A program made the position numbers and the translations under genes. DNA of 64,000 nt from positions 310,001-374,000 of the forward strand of contig NZ_AP019011.1 of NCBI RefSeq assembly GCF_016110345.1, in the 5' to 3' direction. The notes beneath the pieces were generated by a model, which saw nothing but the letters and a program-made list of their open reading frames with translations, was not told where the DNA came from and ran no database searches. Source of the DNA: Fluviibacter phosphoraccumulans. Lineage in GTDB: Bacteria > Pseudomonadota > Gammaproteobacteria > Burkholderiales > Rhodocyclaceae. Each line of letters begins with the position of its first letter. Position 1 is the stretch's first letter. Shown one piece after another: positions 44,160 to 52,405 of this stretch.

Positions 44160-44186
44160 CCCCACCGCGATTCGCATGGCGGGGGG
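44160..44186 (+). promoter_or_regulatory. Leader hairpin of rpsF operon; possible S6:S18 regulatory element
   Basis: CCCC-A-CCGC pairs with GCGG-GGGG around a loop of about 10 nt, leaving one bulged A, just before the rpsF ribosome-binding site (AAAAGGAG). Known rpsF leaders carry a hairpin with a CCG-containing motif bound by S6:S18. Position and CCG content fit; a covariance search would decide. Confidence 0.4.
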
Positions 44187-44207
44187 TATTAGCCAAAAGG
44201 AGTCTAC

Positions 44208-44564
44208 ATGCGTCATTACGAAATCGCATTCATCGTCCACCCGGATCAGTCCGAGCAGGTGCCGGCGATGGTCGAGCGTTACAAAACGCTGATCACTGGC
44301 CAGAATGGTGTCATTCACCGCCTGGAAGATTGGGGCCGCCGCCAAATGGCTTACCCGATCAACAAGGTGCACAAAGCACACTATGTTCTGATGAACATCG
44401 AATGCAACGGTGAAACCCTGGCCGAACTCGAGCACGCCTTCAAGTTCAATGATGCCGTACTGCGTCACCTGACGATGAAGCAGAAGCGCGCCATCACCGA
44501 GCCTTCGCCGATGATGAAGGAAGAAAAGGCCAAGCCGGTTACGACCGAAGCTGCCGCTTCCTAA
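44208..44564 (+). CDS. rpsF: 30S ribosomal protein S6
   Basis: 118 residues, starting MRHYEIAFIVHPDQSEQVPAM, with the conserved GRRQMAYPINKVHKAHYVLM and a charged C-terminal tail. A strong AAAAGGAG precedes the ATG. First gene of the rpsF-priB-rpsR-rplI operon. Confidence 0.97.
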   Translation: MRHYEIAFIVHPDQSEQVPAMVERYKTLITGQNGVIHRLEDWGRRQMAYPINKVHKAHYVLMNIECNGETLAELEHAFKFNDAVLRHLTMKQKRAITEPSPMMKEEKAKPVTTEAAAS

Positions 44565-44589
44565 TCGCTGATTCGACGAAACAGCATCA

Positions 44590-44892
44590 TTGACGATTAA
44601 TCGTGTTCAGCTCTCCGGGCAAATCCTCAGCGTTCAGCCGATCCGGTACACACCGGCCGGCATTCCGGTAACGGAAGCATCGCTAGGGCATCACTCGGAA
44701 CAGCAAGAAGCCGGACTCAAGCGTCAGGTCACCTGTGAAGTCTCCGTCAAAGCACTCGGCAGTCTAGCGCATCAGCTTGCCGCCGCCCAGACCGGAACCT
44801 GCTTAACCGCCACAGGCTTCCTCGCTACCAAGAGTCTCAAAAGTCGCCAACTGATCCTGCACCTCGAATCCATTGAATTTCAAGAAACGTAA
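44590..44892 (+). CDS. priB: Primosomal replication protein N
   Basis: OB-fold single-strand DNA-binding protein for replication restart, 100 residues. The sequence NRVQLSGQILSVQPIRYTPAGIPV and the HHSEQQEAG loop match betaproteobacterial PriB. Start appears to be TTG 44590; no ATG is near. Its position between rpsF and rpsR is diagnostic. Confidence 0.92.
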   Translation: MTINRVQLSGQILSVQPIRYTPAGIPVTEASLGHHSEQQEAGLKRQVTCEVSVKALGSLAHQLAAAQTGTCLTATGFLATKSLKSRQLILHLESIEFQET

Positions 44893-44913
44893 ATTTCCTC
44901 GAAGGAATCCATC

Positions 44914-45201
44914 ATGACTGGACGCACTAACAACACCAAGAAGAAAGACGATCGCAATAAGCGTAATCGTGGCGGCGGCCTCTTTAAGCGCCGCAAGTTC
45001 TGCCGCTTCTCGGCAGAAAAAGTTGAACAGATCGACTACAAAGATGTCGACATTCTGAAAGACTACATCGCTGAAAACGCCAAAATCATGCCGGCTCGTC
45101 TGACCGGTACCAAGGCTGGTTATCAGCGTCAACTCGGCCTGGCCATCAAGCGCGCGCGCTTCCTGGCCCTGCTGCCTTTCACTGACAACCACAACGGGTA
45201 A
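44914..45201 (+). CDS. rpsR: 30S ribosomal protein S18
   Basis: 95 residues with a basic N-terminal extension (TGRTNNTKKKDDRNKRNRGG) before the usual core FKRRKFCRFSAEK, YKDVDILKDYIAENAKIMPARLTGTKAGYQRQL. The extension makes it longer than the 75-residue E. coli protein, as is common in this class. Confidence 0.96.
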   Translation: MTGRTNNTKKKDDRNKRNRGGGLFKRRKFCRFSAEKVEQIDYKDVDILKDYIAENAKIMPARLTGTKAGYQRQLGLAIKRARFLALLPFTDNHNG

Positions 45202-45206
45202 TCGCG

Positions 45207-45656
45207 ATGCAAATTATTCTTCTCGAAAAAGTCGTTAACCTGGGCAACCTGGGTGATGTCGTTAAGGTTAAAGATGGTTACGCTCGTAACTTCCTGATCC
45301 CTAACGGTAAAGCGAAGCGCGCAACGACCTCTGCTCTGGCAGAGTTTGCTGAGCGTCGTGCCGAACTTGAAAAGCTGGCTGCTGAAAAGCTGGCCGCTGC
45401 TCAAGCGATTGGTGAGAAGCTGAATGGCCTGACCATCGAAATCGCCCGTAAGGCTGGTGTTGATGGCCGTCTGTTCGGTTCAGTCGTTAACTTCGACATC
45501 GCCGATGCACTCGCAGCCAAAGGCTTCAAGGTTGAAAAGTCGGACGTTCGTATGCCGACCGGCCCGCTCAAGACCATCGGCGAATTCCCGCTGGAAGTTG
45601 GTCTGCACACCGATGTCATCGTTGGCATCGTTGTAACGGTCGCTGCTGCTCAGTAA
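45207..45656 (+). CDS. rplI: 50S ribosomal protein L9
   Basis: 149 residues. The N-terminal domain MQIILLEKVVNLGNLGDVV with VKDGYARNFLIPNGKA is typical, followed by the long connecting helix and the C-terminal domain (GRLFGSVVNFDIADALAAKG). Ends the ribosomal operon; a terminator follows. Confidence 0.97.
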   Translation: MQIILLEKVVNLGNLGDVVKVKDGYARNFLIPNGKAKRATTSALAEFAERRAELEKLAAEKLAAAQAIGEKLNGLTIEIARKAGVDGRLFGSVVNFDIADALAAKGFKVEKSDVRMPTGPLKTIGEFPLEVGLHTDVIVGIVVTVAAAQ

Positions 45657-45676
45657 TCCGGTTTTTACGGATTAAG

Positions 45677-45704
45677 AAAGCCCGGCTTCGTGCCGGGCTT
45701 TTTT
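45677..45704 (+). terminator. Rho-independent terminator after rplI
   Basis: AAAGCCCGGC and GCCGGGCTTT pair around TTCGT, followed by a run of six T. Located 20 nt after rplI. Confidence 0.93.
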
Positions 45705-45714
45705 ACGGCCAAAC

Positions 45715-45750
45715 TTGAAAACAAACGCAACTTGCGTATACTTTGCGTAT
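45715..45750 (+). promoter_or_regulatory. higBA promoter and likely HigA operator
   Basis: TTGAAA (45715-45720) and TATACT (45737-45742) are 16 nt apart, a good sigma-70 promoter. A perfect inverted repeat ACGCAA-C-TTGCGT (45725-45737) overlaps the spacer and -10 box, and a second half-site TTGCGTAT (45743-45750) repeats the TTGCGTAT at 45732-45739 one helical turn away. This is the arrangement expected of an autorepressing antitoxin. The start site would lie at or near the toxin ATG (45749), implying a very short or absent leader. Confidence 0.65.
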
Positions 45751-46088
45751 GAAAGCGCTTTTTTGTAGAACTGCCAGCCTTTGCCAAATATAGGTCAGAG
45801 TATCTGAGCGAAGAAGCTTTTCGAGGTCTACAAAATTTTTTGATGGCTACGCCAGAAGCCGGTGATGTCATTGAAGGCACTGGCGGTCTTAGAAAGCTAA
45901 GGTATGCCGATGCGACTAGAGGAAAAGGTAAGCGTGGCGGTCTGAGAGTAATTTACTACTGGTGGGTGTCTGGTGCGCAGTTCTGGCTATTTACGCTGTA
46001 CAACAAAGATGAAATGGTGGATTGAAGTCCTAAAGAGAGAAAGTTGCTTAAGGATCTGATTAAGAAAGAATTAGAGGTGCGGCGATGA
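45749..46088 (+). pseudogene. HigB/RelE-type toxin, frameshifted and with an internal stop
   Basis: Remnant of a HigB-2 family mRNA interferase. Read from ATG 45749 the frame stops at TAG 45791. If one T is removed from the T6 run at 45759-45764, the product becomes MKALFVELPAFAKYRSEYLS and continues through MATPEAGDVIEGTGGLRKLR, RGKGKRGGLRVIYYWW and FWLFTLYNKDEMVD, the conserved RelE-fold core. A second lesion, TGA at 46023-46025, replaces the residue after VD; beyond it the frame reads SPKERKLLKDLIKKELEVRR and stops at 46086-46088, overlapping the antitoxin ATG by ATGA. Two independent defects make loss of function likely, unless slippage and stop readthrough rescue it. Confidence 0.85.
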
Positions 46089-46399
46089 CCAAAAGAAATA
46101 TGTTTGCAGAGTTGGTAGAGGGGTTTGAAGCCTTGGCTGAGCACCGGGAGGGGAAGCGTACGCTGCGAACCCATAAGGTTGCTGCAAAAGCGATCGACGC
46201 AATTGCGCCGGATGAGCTCGTGCGTCTTAGAGAACGTTTGCACTTATCCCGTCCGGTTTTTGCCACCTGCTTGAGGACGAATCCCAGAACTTTGGAGAAT
46301 TGGGAGCAAGGGCGGGCAAAGCCGAATGCGCAGGCGACGGTGTTGATCCGTTTGGTCGAAAAGTTTCCTGATACGGTTCAGCGACTGGCATCGGTCTAA
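46085..46399 (+). CDS. HigA/NadS-type antitoxin, Xre family
   Basis: 104-residue DNA-binding antitoxin with a C-terminal helix-turn-helix (LRERLHLSRPVFATCLRTNPRTLENWEQGRAKPN seen in parts; the RTLENWEQGRAKPN segment is diagnostic). Intact, unlike its toxin partner. Expected to repress the promoter at 45715-45750. Lies between the ribosomal operon and dnaB, a place where most relatives have no insertion, which suggests acquisition. Confidence 0.85.
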   Translation: MTKRNMFAELVEGFEALAEHREGKRTLRTHKVAAKAIDAIAPDELVRLRERLHLSRPVFATCLRTNPRTLENWEQGRAKPNAQATVLIRLVEKFPDTVQRLASV

Positions 46400-46462
46400 A
46401 AAAATTTAGATAAGACAGCCTAGAGCTCACTTCTGGGTGAGCCAGCCGGTATCATTGCACCT

Positions 46463-48925
46463 ATGAGTTCAGATTTTTCCCGTTCGCCCCGCAAGAATAA
46501 TTTTGGTAACCAGCCCAAGTCCATCGACCCGGCCATTGCCCAGTTGCGCGTACCGCCACACTCCATTGAAGCCGAACAATCGGTGCTGGGTGGCTTGCTG
46601 CTCGATAATGAATCCCTGGACCGCATTACCGATCTGCTGACGGAAGTCGACTTCTACCGCAGCGAACACAAGCTCATTTATCAGCAGATCACCCGTCTGC
46701 TGGAACGTGGTCGTCCGGCTGATGTGATTACCGTTTCGGAAGCCATTGAACAGTCTGGCCTGACCGACGAAACGGGTGGCCTCGCCTATTTAGGTGAACT
46801 GGCCGCCAATACGCCCTCCGCTGCCAACATTCGACGCTATGCCGAAATCGTGCGCGAGCGTGCCGTACTGCGTCATCTGGTCGTGGCGGGCGATGAAATT
46901 GCCACCGATGCCCTGAATCCATTAGGGCGAGACGCCAAAGAACTGCTCGATACCGCCGAACAAAAAGTCTTTGCCATTGCCGAAATGGGCGCACGGGCGC
47001 AGCAGGGCTTTGTGCATATCAACCCGCTACTCACCCAAGTGGTAGAGCGGATTCAAGAATTGCACGATCGCGAGAACCCCTCAGAAATCACCGGCGTACC
47101 GACGGGCTTTACCGATCTGGACCGCATGACCTCTGGCTTGCAACCGGGTGATCTCATCATCGTCGCCGGTCGCCCCAGTATGGGTAAGGCCCAGCCGCTG
47201 GATGCCCAGGTGCGCACCCGCACTGGCTGGAAGCGCATGGGTGATCTGCAAATCGGTGATGCCCTGGCCTCTGTTGATGGACAGCCCTCAATGGTGACCG
47301 GCGTTTACCCGCAGGGTGTGCGCCAGGTCTATAAGGTCACCTTCTCCGATGGTCGCAGCACTGAATGTTGTGCCGAGCACCTCTGGTCGGTGCATTATCG
47401 GACGTGGGATGCGCCACGCGTCTTGAATACAGAAAAGCTCATCGACCTGTTGAGCAAAAAGCGGTATCAGAACCGCCTCTGGATCGACCAGCATACGGGT
47501 GACTTCGGTCACCATGACGAACTGCCAGTCGATGCCTGGCTGCTCGGTGCGTTGTTGGGTGATGGCTCGTTAAGCGGCAGTGCCCTGCGTTTCTCTACGG
47601 CATCAGCAGAAATGTTGCAGCGTGTGCAGACCGTGCTACCCGCAGCCATGACAGTGACCCACGCCGGTCACTACGATTACCGCATCGTGCGCGAAGACCG
47701 TGGCCACGCACCTGGCATGGCAGGTAGTCAACCGAACGCCATTAAAGAAGCGCTCATTGGCCTCGGCCTCTGGGGCAAAGACAGCGCCACTAAATTTATT
47801 CCGCGCCCGTATCTGGAAGCCAATCGCGATGTGCGACTGAACGTATTGCGTGGCCTACTCGATACCGATGGCTGGGTAGAGAAGTGGGGTAGTGTGCGCC
47901 TATCGACCGCCAGCCAGCAAATGGCCAACGATGTCGCAGAGCTCGTGCGCTCATTGGGCGGTTGGTGCAGCATCACCACCAAACAGCCGCATTTCACGAA
48001 CAAAGAGGGCGTGCGTACGGCGGGTAAAACGGCCTGGGTGTGTCATATCAACCATCCGCAACCGCGCAGCTTGTTCCTGCTTTCTGACAAAATCGCGCGT
48101 CTGCCAGAAACCTGGGCACGTGAAAAACGCCCCAACTTCGTCAGCATTGAACCGGTGCGTGAAGTTGCGTGCCAGTGCATTTCGGTGAGCCACCCAACGC
48201 GCTTGTATGTTACCGACAACGATATCGTCACGCACAACACCGCTTTTGCGTTGAACATCGCCGAATACGTGGCCGTGGACGTGGGGCTACCGGTGGCCGT
48301 GTTCTCCATGGAAATGGGCGGCACGCAGCTCGCAATGCGTATGCTGGCCTCGATTGGCCGTCTGGATTCGCACCGCGTGCGCACCGGTCGCCTGACCGAC
48401 GACGAATGGTCACGTCTGACCTATGCGCTGGGCAAACTGCACGAAGCGCCCATGCATATCGACGAAACCGGCGGCATGAACCCCACCGATTTACGCGGCC
48501 GTGCCCGTCGCCTCAAGCGCCAGGTGGGCAAGCTCGGCCTCATCGTCATCGACTATATCCAGCTCATGGGCTCCACGCGCCAGAACGAAAACCGCGCCAC
48601 CGAAGTGTCAGAAATCTCCCGCTCGCTCAAAGCGCTGGCCCGTGAACTGGAAGTACCCATCATCGCGCTGTCACAGCTCTCACGTAAAGTGGAAGAGCGT
48701 ACCGACAAGCGCCCCATGATGAGTGACTTGCGTGAATCTGGCGCTATCGAACAGGATGCCGACGTAATCCTGATGATGTACCGCGAGGATTACTACAAAC
48801 CCGATACGCCCGACAAAGGCATGGCCGAAGTCATTATCGGTAAGCAGCGTAACGGCCCAACGGGCACCGTCAGCCTGGCGTTTCTGGGTGAGTACACCCG
48901 CTTTGAGAATCTGGCCCGGAGCTAA
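46463..48925 (+). CDS. dnaB: Replicative DNA helicase DnaB, interrupted by an intein
   Basis: 820-residue precursor. Residues 1-242 and 593-820 form a 470-residue DnaB, the normal length: N-terminal domain (LRVPPHSIEAEQSVLGGLLLDN), linker helix, and RecA-like core with Walker A split as GRPSMGK/TAFALNIAEY, Walker B (LGLIVIDYIQLM), and the arginine-finger region (EQDADVILMMYREDYY). Residues 243-592 are an intein that must be spliced out to restore the ATP-binding loop. Base composition inside the intein is close to that of the exteins, so it is not a very recent arrival. Confidence 0.97.
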   Translation: MSSDFSRSPRKNNFGNQPKSIDPAIAQLRVPPHSIEAEQSVLGGLLLDNESLDRITDLLTEVDFYRSEHKLIYQQITRLLERGRPADVITVSEAIEQSGLTDETGGLAYLGELAANTPSAANIRRYAEIVRERAVLRHLVVAGDEIATDALNPLGRDAKELLDTAEQKVFAIAEMGARAQQGFVHINPLLTQVVERIQELHDRENPSEITGVPTGFTDLDRMTSGLQPGDLIIVAGRPSMGKAQPLDAQVRTRTGWKRMGDLQIGDALASVDGQPSMVTGVYPQGVRQVYKVTFSDGRSTECCAEHLWSVHYRTWDAPRVLNTEKLIDLLSKKRYQNRLWIDQHTGDFGHHDELPVDAWLLGALLGDGSLSGSALRFSTASAEMLQRVQTVLPAAMTVTHAGHYDYRIVREDRGHAPGMAGSQPNAIKEALIGLGLWGKDSATKFIPRPYLEANRDVRLNVLRGLLDTDGWVEKWGSVRLSTASQQMANDVAELVRSLGGWCSITTKQPHFTNKEGVRTAGKTAWVCHINHPQPRSLFLLSDKIARLPETWAREKRPNFVSIEPVREVACQCISVSHPTRLYVTDNDIVTHNTAFALNIAEYVAVDVGLPVAVFSMEMGGTQLAMRMLASIGRLDSHRVRTGRLTDDEWSRLTYALGKLHEAPMHIDETGGMNPTDLRGRARRLKRQVGKLGLIVIDYIQLMGSTRQNENRATEVSEISRSLKALARELEVPIIALSQLSRKVEERTDKRPMMSDLRESGAIEQDADVILMMYREDYYKPDTPDKGMAEVIIGKQRNGPTGTVSLAFLGEYTRFENLARS
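47189..48238 (+). mobile_element. Class 3-like DnaB intein with LAGLIDADG homing endonuclease
   Basis: 350-residue in-frame insertion between Lys and Thr of the Walker A motif (residues 243-592). It begins with Ala (AQPLDAQVRT), not Cys or Ser, and ends VTHN before Thr+1. Numbered within the intein, W66 (block B, CAEHLW), C330 (block F, ACQCISVSHP) and T348 (block G, DIVTHN) form the WCT triad that defines class 3 inteins, where C330 would be the first nucleophile. Two homing endonuclease motifs, LLGALLGDGSL (118-128) and LRGLLDTDGWV (220-230), keep their acidic residues, so the endonuclease may be active. Confidence 0.9.
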
Positions 48926-48950
48926 CTGCGTCGCGCCGGGCGTCGGTGCG

Positions 48951-49550
48951 TTAGTAGCCGCCAGTAATCTTTGCGTTGTTCAGTGTGTCATTCGGCGTAT
49001 AGAGTGAGCCACCCCAGTTAGCCTGCAGATCGTAGCCCGACTCGCCGACCAGATAGGTCGTTACGTTCGGGTTGAATGAACGCTGTTTGCCGCCGGACCC
49101 AGCCGAAAAATTGGCATTCACATCGGCACCTACACCTTTAGCCGCTGTAAATTGCTTAATGGCATCCTGATCCTTGAAGATAATGACCTGGTACTGCTTC
49201 TGAAAACCAGCGCCCAGGCCTTCACCCGCTTTGCGTTCCATCATGAAGAAGGGCTTTTGTCCCGGTTGAAACAAGACGCCATCGCCGTTCGACAGCACCA
49301 CGAGCACGATGTTCACGTTGCTGGCGTTGAAGACCGCATAGCCAGCGCTTTTCTTAATCTCGTCCGCCACCTTGGGGTTCTGCTTTATCAGCGAATCCAA
49401 TCCCGTATTGGCCATCTTGAGAATGGCTTCACGCTTTTCAACCACCTGGTTGTCGGTGAGCGGCTTGCCGTCGCTTTGGGTCGTCTGGCAGCCAGACAGG
49501 CCAATGAGAGAGCACAAGAGCATTGCAGAAAATAAATGGCGTGTACGCAT
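48951..49550 (-). CDS. YSC84/SYLF-domain lipoprotein
   Basis: 199-residue putative lipoprotein: signal peptide with lipobox (LIGLSGC), then a domain with KKSAGYAVFNASNVN, GDGVLFQPGQKPFFMMERK, GEGLGAGFQKQYQVIIFKD and QANWGGSLYTPNDTLN that resembles bacterial YSC84-related (SYLF, lipid-binding) proteins. Function unknown. Convergent with dnaB; the upstream region faces the sensor kinase gene. Confidence 0.75.
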   Translation of the reverse strand: MRTRHLFSAMLLCSLIGLSGCQTTQSDGKPLTDNQVVEKREAILKMANTGLDSLIKQNPKVADEIKKSAGYAVFNASNVNIVLVVLSNGDGVLFQPGQKPFFMMERKAGEGLGAGFQKQYQVIIFKDQDAIKQFTAAKGVGADVNANFSAGSGGKQRSFNPNVTTYLVGESGYDLQANWGGSLYTPNDTLNNAKITGGY

Positions 49551-49610
49551 AGAGACTCACAGAGTAAAGATTAACGACATCATACCGCTTCAAGGTCATT
49601 GCATTACACC

Positions 49611-49634
49611 CTGTAGGCATTGGTAGGGAAAGGC
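49611..49634 (+). promoter_or_regulatory. GTAGG direct-repeat operator upstream of the kinase/regulator operon (site 1)
   Basis: GTAGG at 49613-49617 and 49623-49627 (period 10), preceded by CT and followed by GAAAGGC. A -10-like TAGATT lies at 49649-49654, 22 nt after the second repeat. Shares a 24-bp consensus with sites at 52303 and 59476. Further on, at 49657-49673, an AT-only inverted repeat (GTAAAAA-ATA-TTTTTAC) is present. The rest of the 49551-49776 gap shows no gene. Confidence 0.65.
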
Positions 49635-49776
49635 AAATACCCCCAAGGTAGATTGCGTAAAAAATATTTTTACCTTGTGGCACTTAGTCTGCACATCGGT
49701 TTTAGCGCATCTTGCTGACACCAACAAACGTAAAAAAGCTACTGCAAAGTGGCGGTTGGGTTGTTAGACTCTAATA

Positions 49777-51618
49777 ATGCACCGTGTTTTTATTATTTTC
49801 TTGGGAATGTTGCTCCTGTTTATCGGGCAGGCAGCACACGCACAGGATAATGATTACATCGTCAGCCAGTCTTATTACGCCGATAAAACTAATCAGTTGA
49901 GTTTGGACGAAGTTAAGGCCCAGGTTTTTAAGCCCTACGAGGGCCTGCTGACCGGGGGGTTTAGCAAGGGGGCTTATTGGATCAAGCTCGGCATCCGTGC
50001 TCATGCGCAGGACTTGGTATTAAAGATTCGACCAGCCTATACCAATGAGCTGACACTTTACGACCCGGCATCGACAGGGCCTCCAAAGGTTTCTGGTAGC
50101 AGATTTCAGTTAGATGATGCCGATGTTGAAGCGGCCAGCCTGAATTTTTTATTGCCGCCCAGTGTTGAGGATCGAGACGTCTTCCTGCGCGTCAAATCGG
50201 TGAGCAGTTATCTCGTGTATGTCGAGGCGATGCCGTTATCGGCGTTCAAACGCACGGAGCGTACAGAAAACCTGATTTACGCGGGTTACGTCATGCTCAC
50301 CCTGATTCTGACGGTATGGTTGTTCATAACCTGGCTGATGAATCGAGAGCGGGTCATTGGCATGTTTGCGGTGCAGCAGTTTTTTGCCTTTCTCCATACC
50401 TTTATCGCGGTTGGTTTGGCCCGTGTTTTTCTGGATCGCTATATCAGTGGCGCACTGATCAATGAAGTTTTCAGATTGGTTTTGGTCACTTATCCGCTCA
50501 TCGGTCTTGTGGCCAACCTGCTGCTGCTGCGAGAGTACGGTTTAAAGAAAGGATTCCGTTCCGTTTTCCATCTATTGATGGGTGCGTCCTTGTTGGTGAT
50601 TGGGTTGTTTCTGACGGGGCATGAGGTGACCGCACTTAATATCAATGCACAACTGTTACTGGTCATGATGGGTTTTTTCTGGATTAGCGCAATTTTCGGT
50701 ACGGATAAGAGGCGCGCCTCAGCAGCTTCCAATGCGGTTCAGCTCAATGCGCTGCGACTTTTTTATAGCTTTAATCTCACAGTCTGGTTGATTGCTGTGT
50801 TGCCGTTGTTGGGCCTCATTTCTACGGGGCCCATTGCCTTGCACTCACTGTTTGTTTACAACATGATGAGTTCATTGATGTTCTTTTTTCTATTGCAATA
50901 CCGAGCACGATGGCTGTTAAAGCATGAGGTTGCCAGGGCAACAACACTGAAAGCAGAGGCGACGCAGGAGCGCCAGCGTAGAGAAGAGCAAAGCATGTTA
51001 ATGGCGATGCTGTCGCATGAGATTAAAACCCCGCTCTCTGTTCTGAAGCTGGTGGTTGATGAAAAGGTGGCTGGCTCAGACCTTGAAGGCCATGCCAACC
51101 GTGCGGTCAGTAATATCGATTTCATTGTGAATCGCTGCCTGCAACTGGGTAAGCTGGATGCTGAGGCGATTCGACTTGTACCATCTAAGTTTTATTTGGC
51201 TAATTTTCTTGCAACCCTAGTGGTCTATCACAAGGCACAGGAACGCGTAAAAATTGTCTGTCAGGAATTGCTGCTTCATGCCGACGAGGATATTTTGCGT
51301 GTTGTGCTTTCCAATCTTCTGGATAATGCGTTGAAGTATTCGCCGTCGGAGTCACAGATTGAGCTGACCGGTGAAGCGGCGGAAGTAGCGGGCAAATCAG
51401 GCGTGCGCATTACCGTAAGTAGTGATCTTGGCCCGCTGGGTGCGCCTGATCCAGATCAGGTCTTTAAAAAATACTATCGCAACATGTCTGCATCGAAGAT
51501 CAGCGGCTCCGGGCTGGGGCTGTTTCTGGTGCAGCAGCTCGTAACGGTGCTGGGTGGCACTGTTGTTTACTCACACATTAACCGTCAGGTGAGGTTTACG
51601 GTATGGATGCCAACCTGA
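49777..51618 (+). CDS. 7TM-DISM sensor histidine kinase
   Basis: 613-residue membrane kinase: signal peptide (MLLLFIGQAAHA), a periplasmic DISM-extracellular-2 domain (FSKGAYWIKLGIRA ... LVLKIRPAYTNELTLYD) thought to bind carbohydrate-like ligands, seven helices between about residues 165 and 385, a coiled coil, HisKA (MLSHEIKTPLSVLK) and HATPase (NLLDNALKYSP, GSGLGLFLVQQL). No ribosome-binding site is seen before ATG 49777. The next gene overlaps by 16 nt and encodes its regulator. Signal unknown. Confidence 0.88.
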   Translation: MHRVFIIFLGMLLLFIGQAAHAQDNDYIVSQSYYADKTNQLSLDEVKAQVFKPYEGLLTGGFSKGAYWIKLGIRAHAQDLVLKIRPAYTNELTLYDPASTGPPKVSGSRFQLDDADVEAASLNFLLPPSVEDRDVFLRVKSVSSYLVYVEAMPLSAFKRTERTENLIYAGYVMLTLILTVWLFITWLMNRERVIGMFAVQQFFAFLHTFIAVGLARVFLDRYISGALINEVFRLVLVTYPLIGLVANLLLLREYGLKKGFRSVFHLLMGASLLVIGLFLTGHEVTALNINAQLLLVMMGFFWISAIFGTDKRRASAASNAVQLNALRLFYSFNLTVWLIAVLPLLGLISTGPIALHSLFVYNMMSSLMFFFLLQYRARWLLKHEVARATTLKAEATQERQRREEQSMLMAMLSHEIKTPLSVLKLVVDEKVAGSDLEGHANRAVSNIDFIVNRCLQLGKLDAEAIRLVPSKFYLANFLATLVVYHKAQERVKIVCQELLLHADEDILRVVLSNLLDNALKYSPSESQIELTGEAAEVAGKSGVRITVSSDLGPLGAPDPDQVFKKYYRNMSASKISGSGLGLFLVQQLVTVLGGTVVYSHINRQVRFTVWMPT

Positions 51619-52289
51619 AGATTGCATTGGTCGAAGATAACGACGATTTGAGAGATCTCCTTGTACGAGATATCCAAAGAGCCGGTTTTGTTGTGCAATG
51701 GGCAGAATGCGCAGAAGATCTTGATGACCTGGCTGCTCACACCACGTTTGATCTGCTGATTCTTGATCTGAATTTACCGGGGGAAGACGGGCTGAGCATT
51801 GCCCAGCGCTATAAGCGTGCCAATCCGGGCTGTTACATCATTATGTTGACCGCACGAAGTCGGCTTGAAGATAAGGTTGCCGGTTACGAATCGGGCGCGG
51901 ATATTTACCTGACAAAACCGGTCTCAAGCGCTGAGCTGATTGCTGCAATTAAAAGTCTTGCACGGCGGTTGATGCCCCATGCCGCTAACTTTGAACTAGT
52001 TCTGAACGTTAGGCAGATGGTACTGACAGGGGTTAATTCGGTTGAATTAAATCGCCAGGAAGCGGTGATGCTTAAAGCCCTGAGTGAATCTGTGAACGGC
52101 AATCTGCCTTATTACCGGCTACTTGAATTATGCGGAGATGAGGTGGTCAGCGAAATTGCCAAAGCGACGCTAGAGGTACGTATTGTTCGCCTGCGCAAAA
52201 AGTTGGCTGAAGTGGGCGTCGAAGGCAAATCCATACGAGCGATTCGGGGTGAGGGCTATCAATTGCTGCAGCGTATTAAAGTCGTTTAG
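51603..52289 (+). CDS. OmpR/PhoB-family response regulator
   Basis: 228-residue regulator with a receiver domain (acidic pair EDNDD, phospho-Asp in LLILDLNLPGEDGL, Thr in MLTARS, Lys in YLTKPVSS) and a C-terminal winged-helix domain (NRQEAVMLKALSE ... LEVRIVRLRKKLAEVG ... IRAIRGEGYQLL). Such regulators bind 10- to 11-bp direct repeats, which matches the three GTAGG elements near this gene. Cotranscribed with the 7TM-DISM kinase. Confidence 0.9.
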   Translation: MDANLKIALVEDNDDLRDLLVRDIQRAGFVVQWAECAEDLDDLAAHTTFDLLILDLNLPGEDGLSIAQRYKRANPGCYIIMLTARSRLEDKVAGYESGADIYLTKPVSSAELIAAIKSLARRLMPHAANFELVLNVRQMVLTGVNSVELNRQEAVMLKALSESVNGNLPYYRLLELCGDEVVSEIAKATLEVRIVRLRKKLAEVGVEGKSIRAIRGEGYQLLQRIKVV

Positions 52290-52302
52290 CTGGGCAGGTG
52301 GC

Positions 52303-52326
52303 TTGTAGGTTTTTGTAGGCAATTGC
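52303..52326 (+). promoter_or_regulatory. GTAGG direct-repeat operator upstream of the outer-membrane protein operon (site 2)
   Basis: GTAGG at 52305-52309 and 52315-52319 (period 10), preceded by TT and followed by CAATTGC. A -10-like GAGAAT lies at 52340-52345, 21 nt after the second repeat. It starts 14 nt after the regulator stop, so it serves the downstream gene at 52406. Confidence 0.65.
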
Positions 52327-52405
52327 AGCGCCATTAATAGAGAATAGCTTCGCCTATAACAGCTTTGCTTTTTAGGTAACTCCGCTAATTTATCTTGAGG
52401 TTGGT

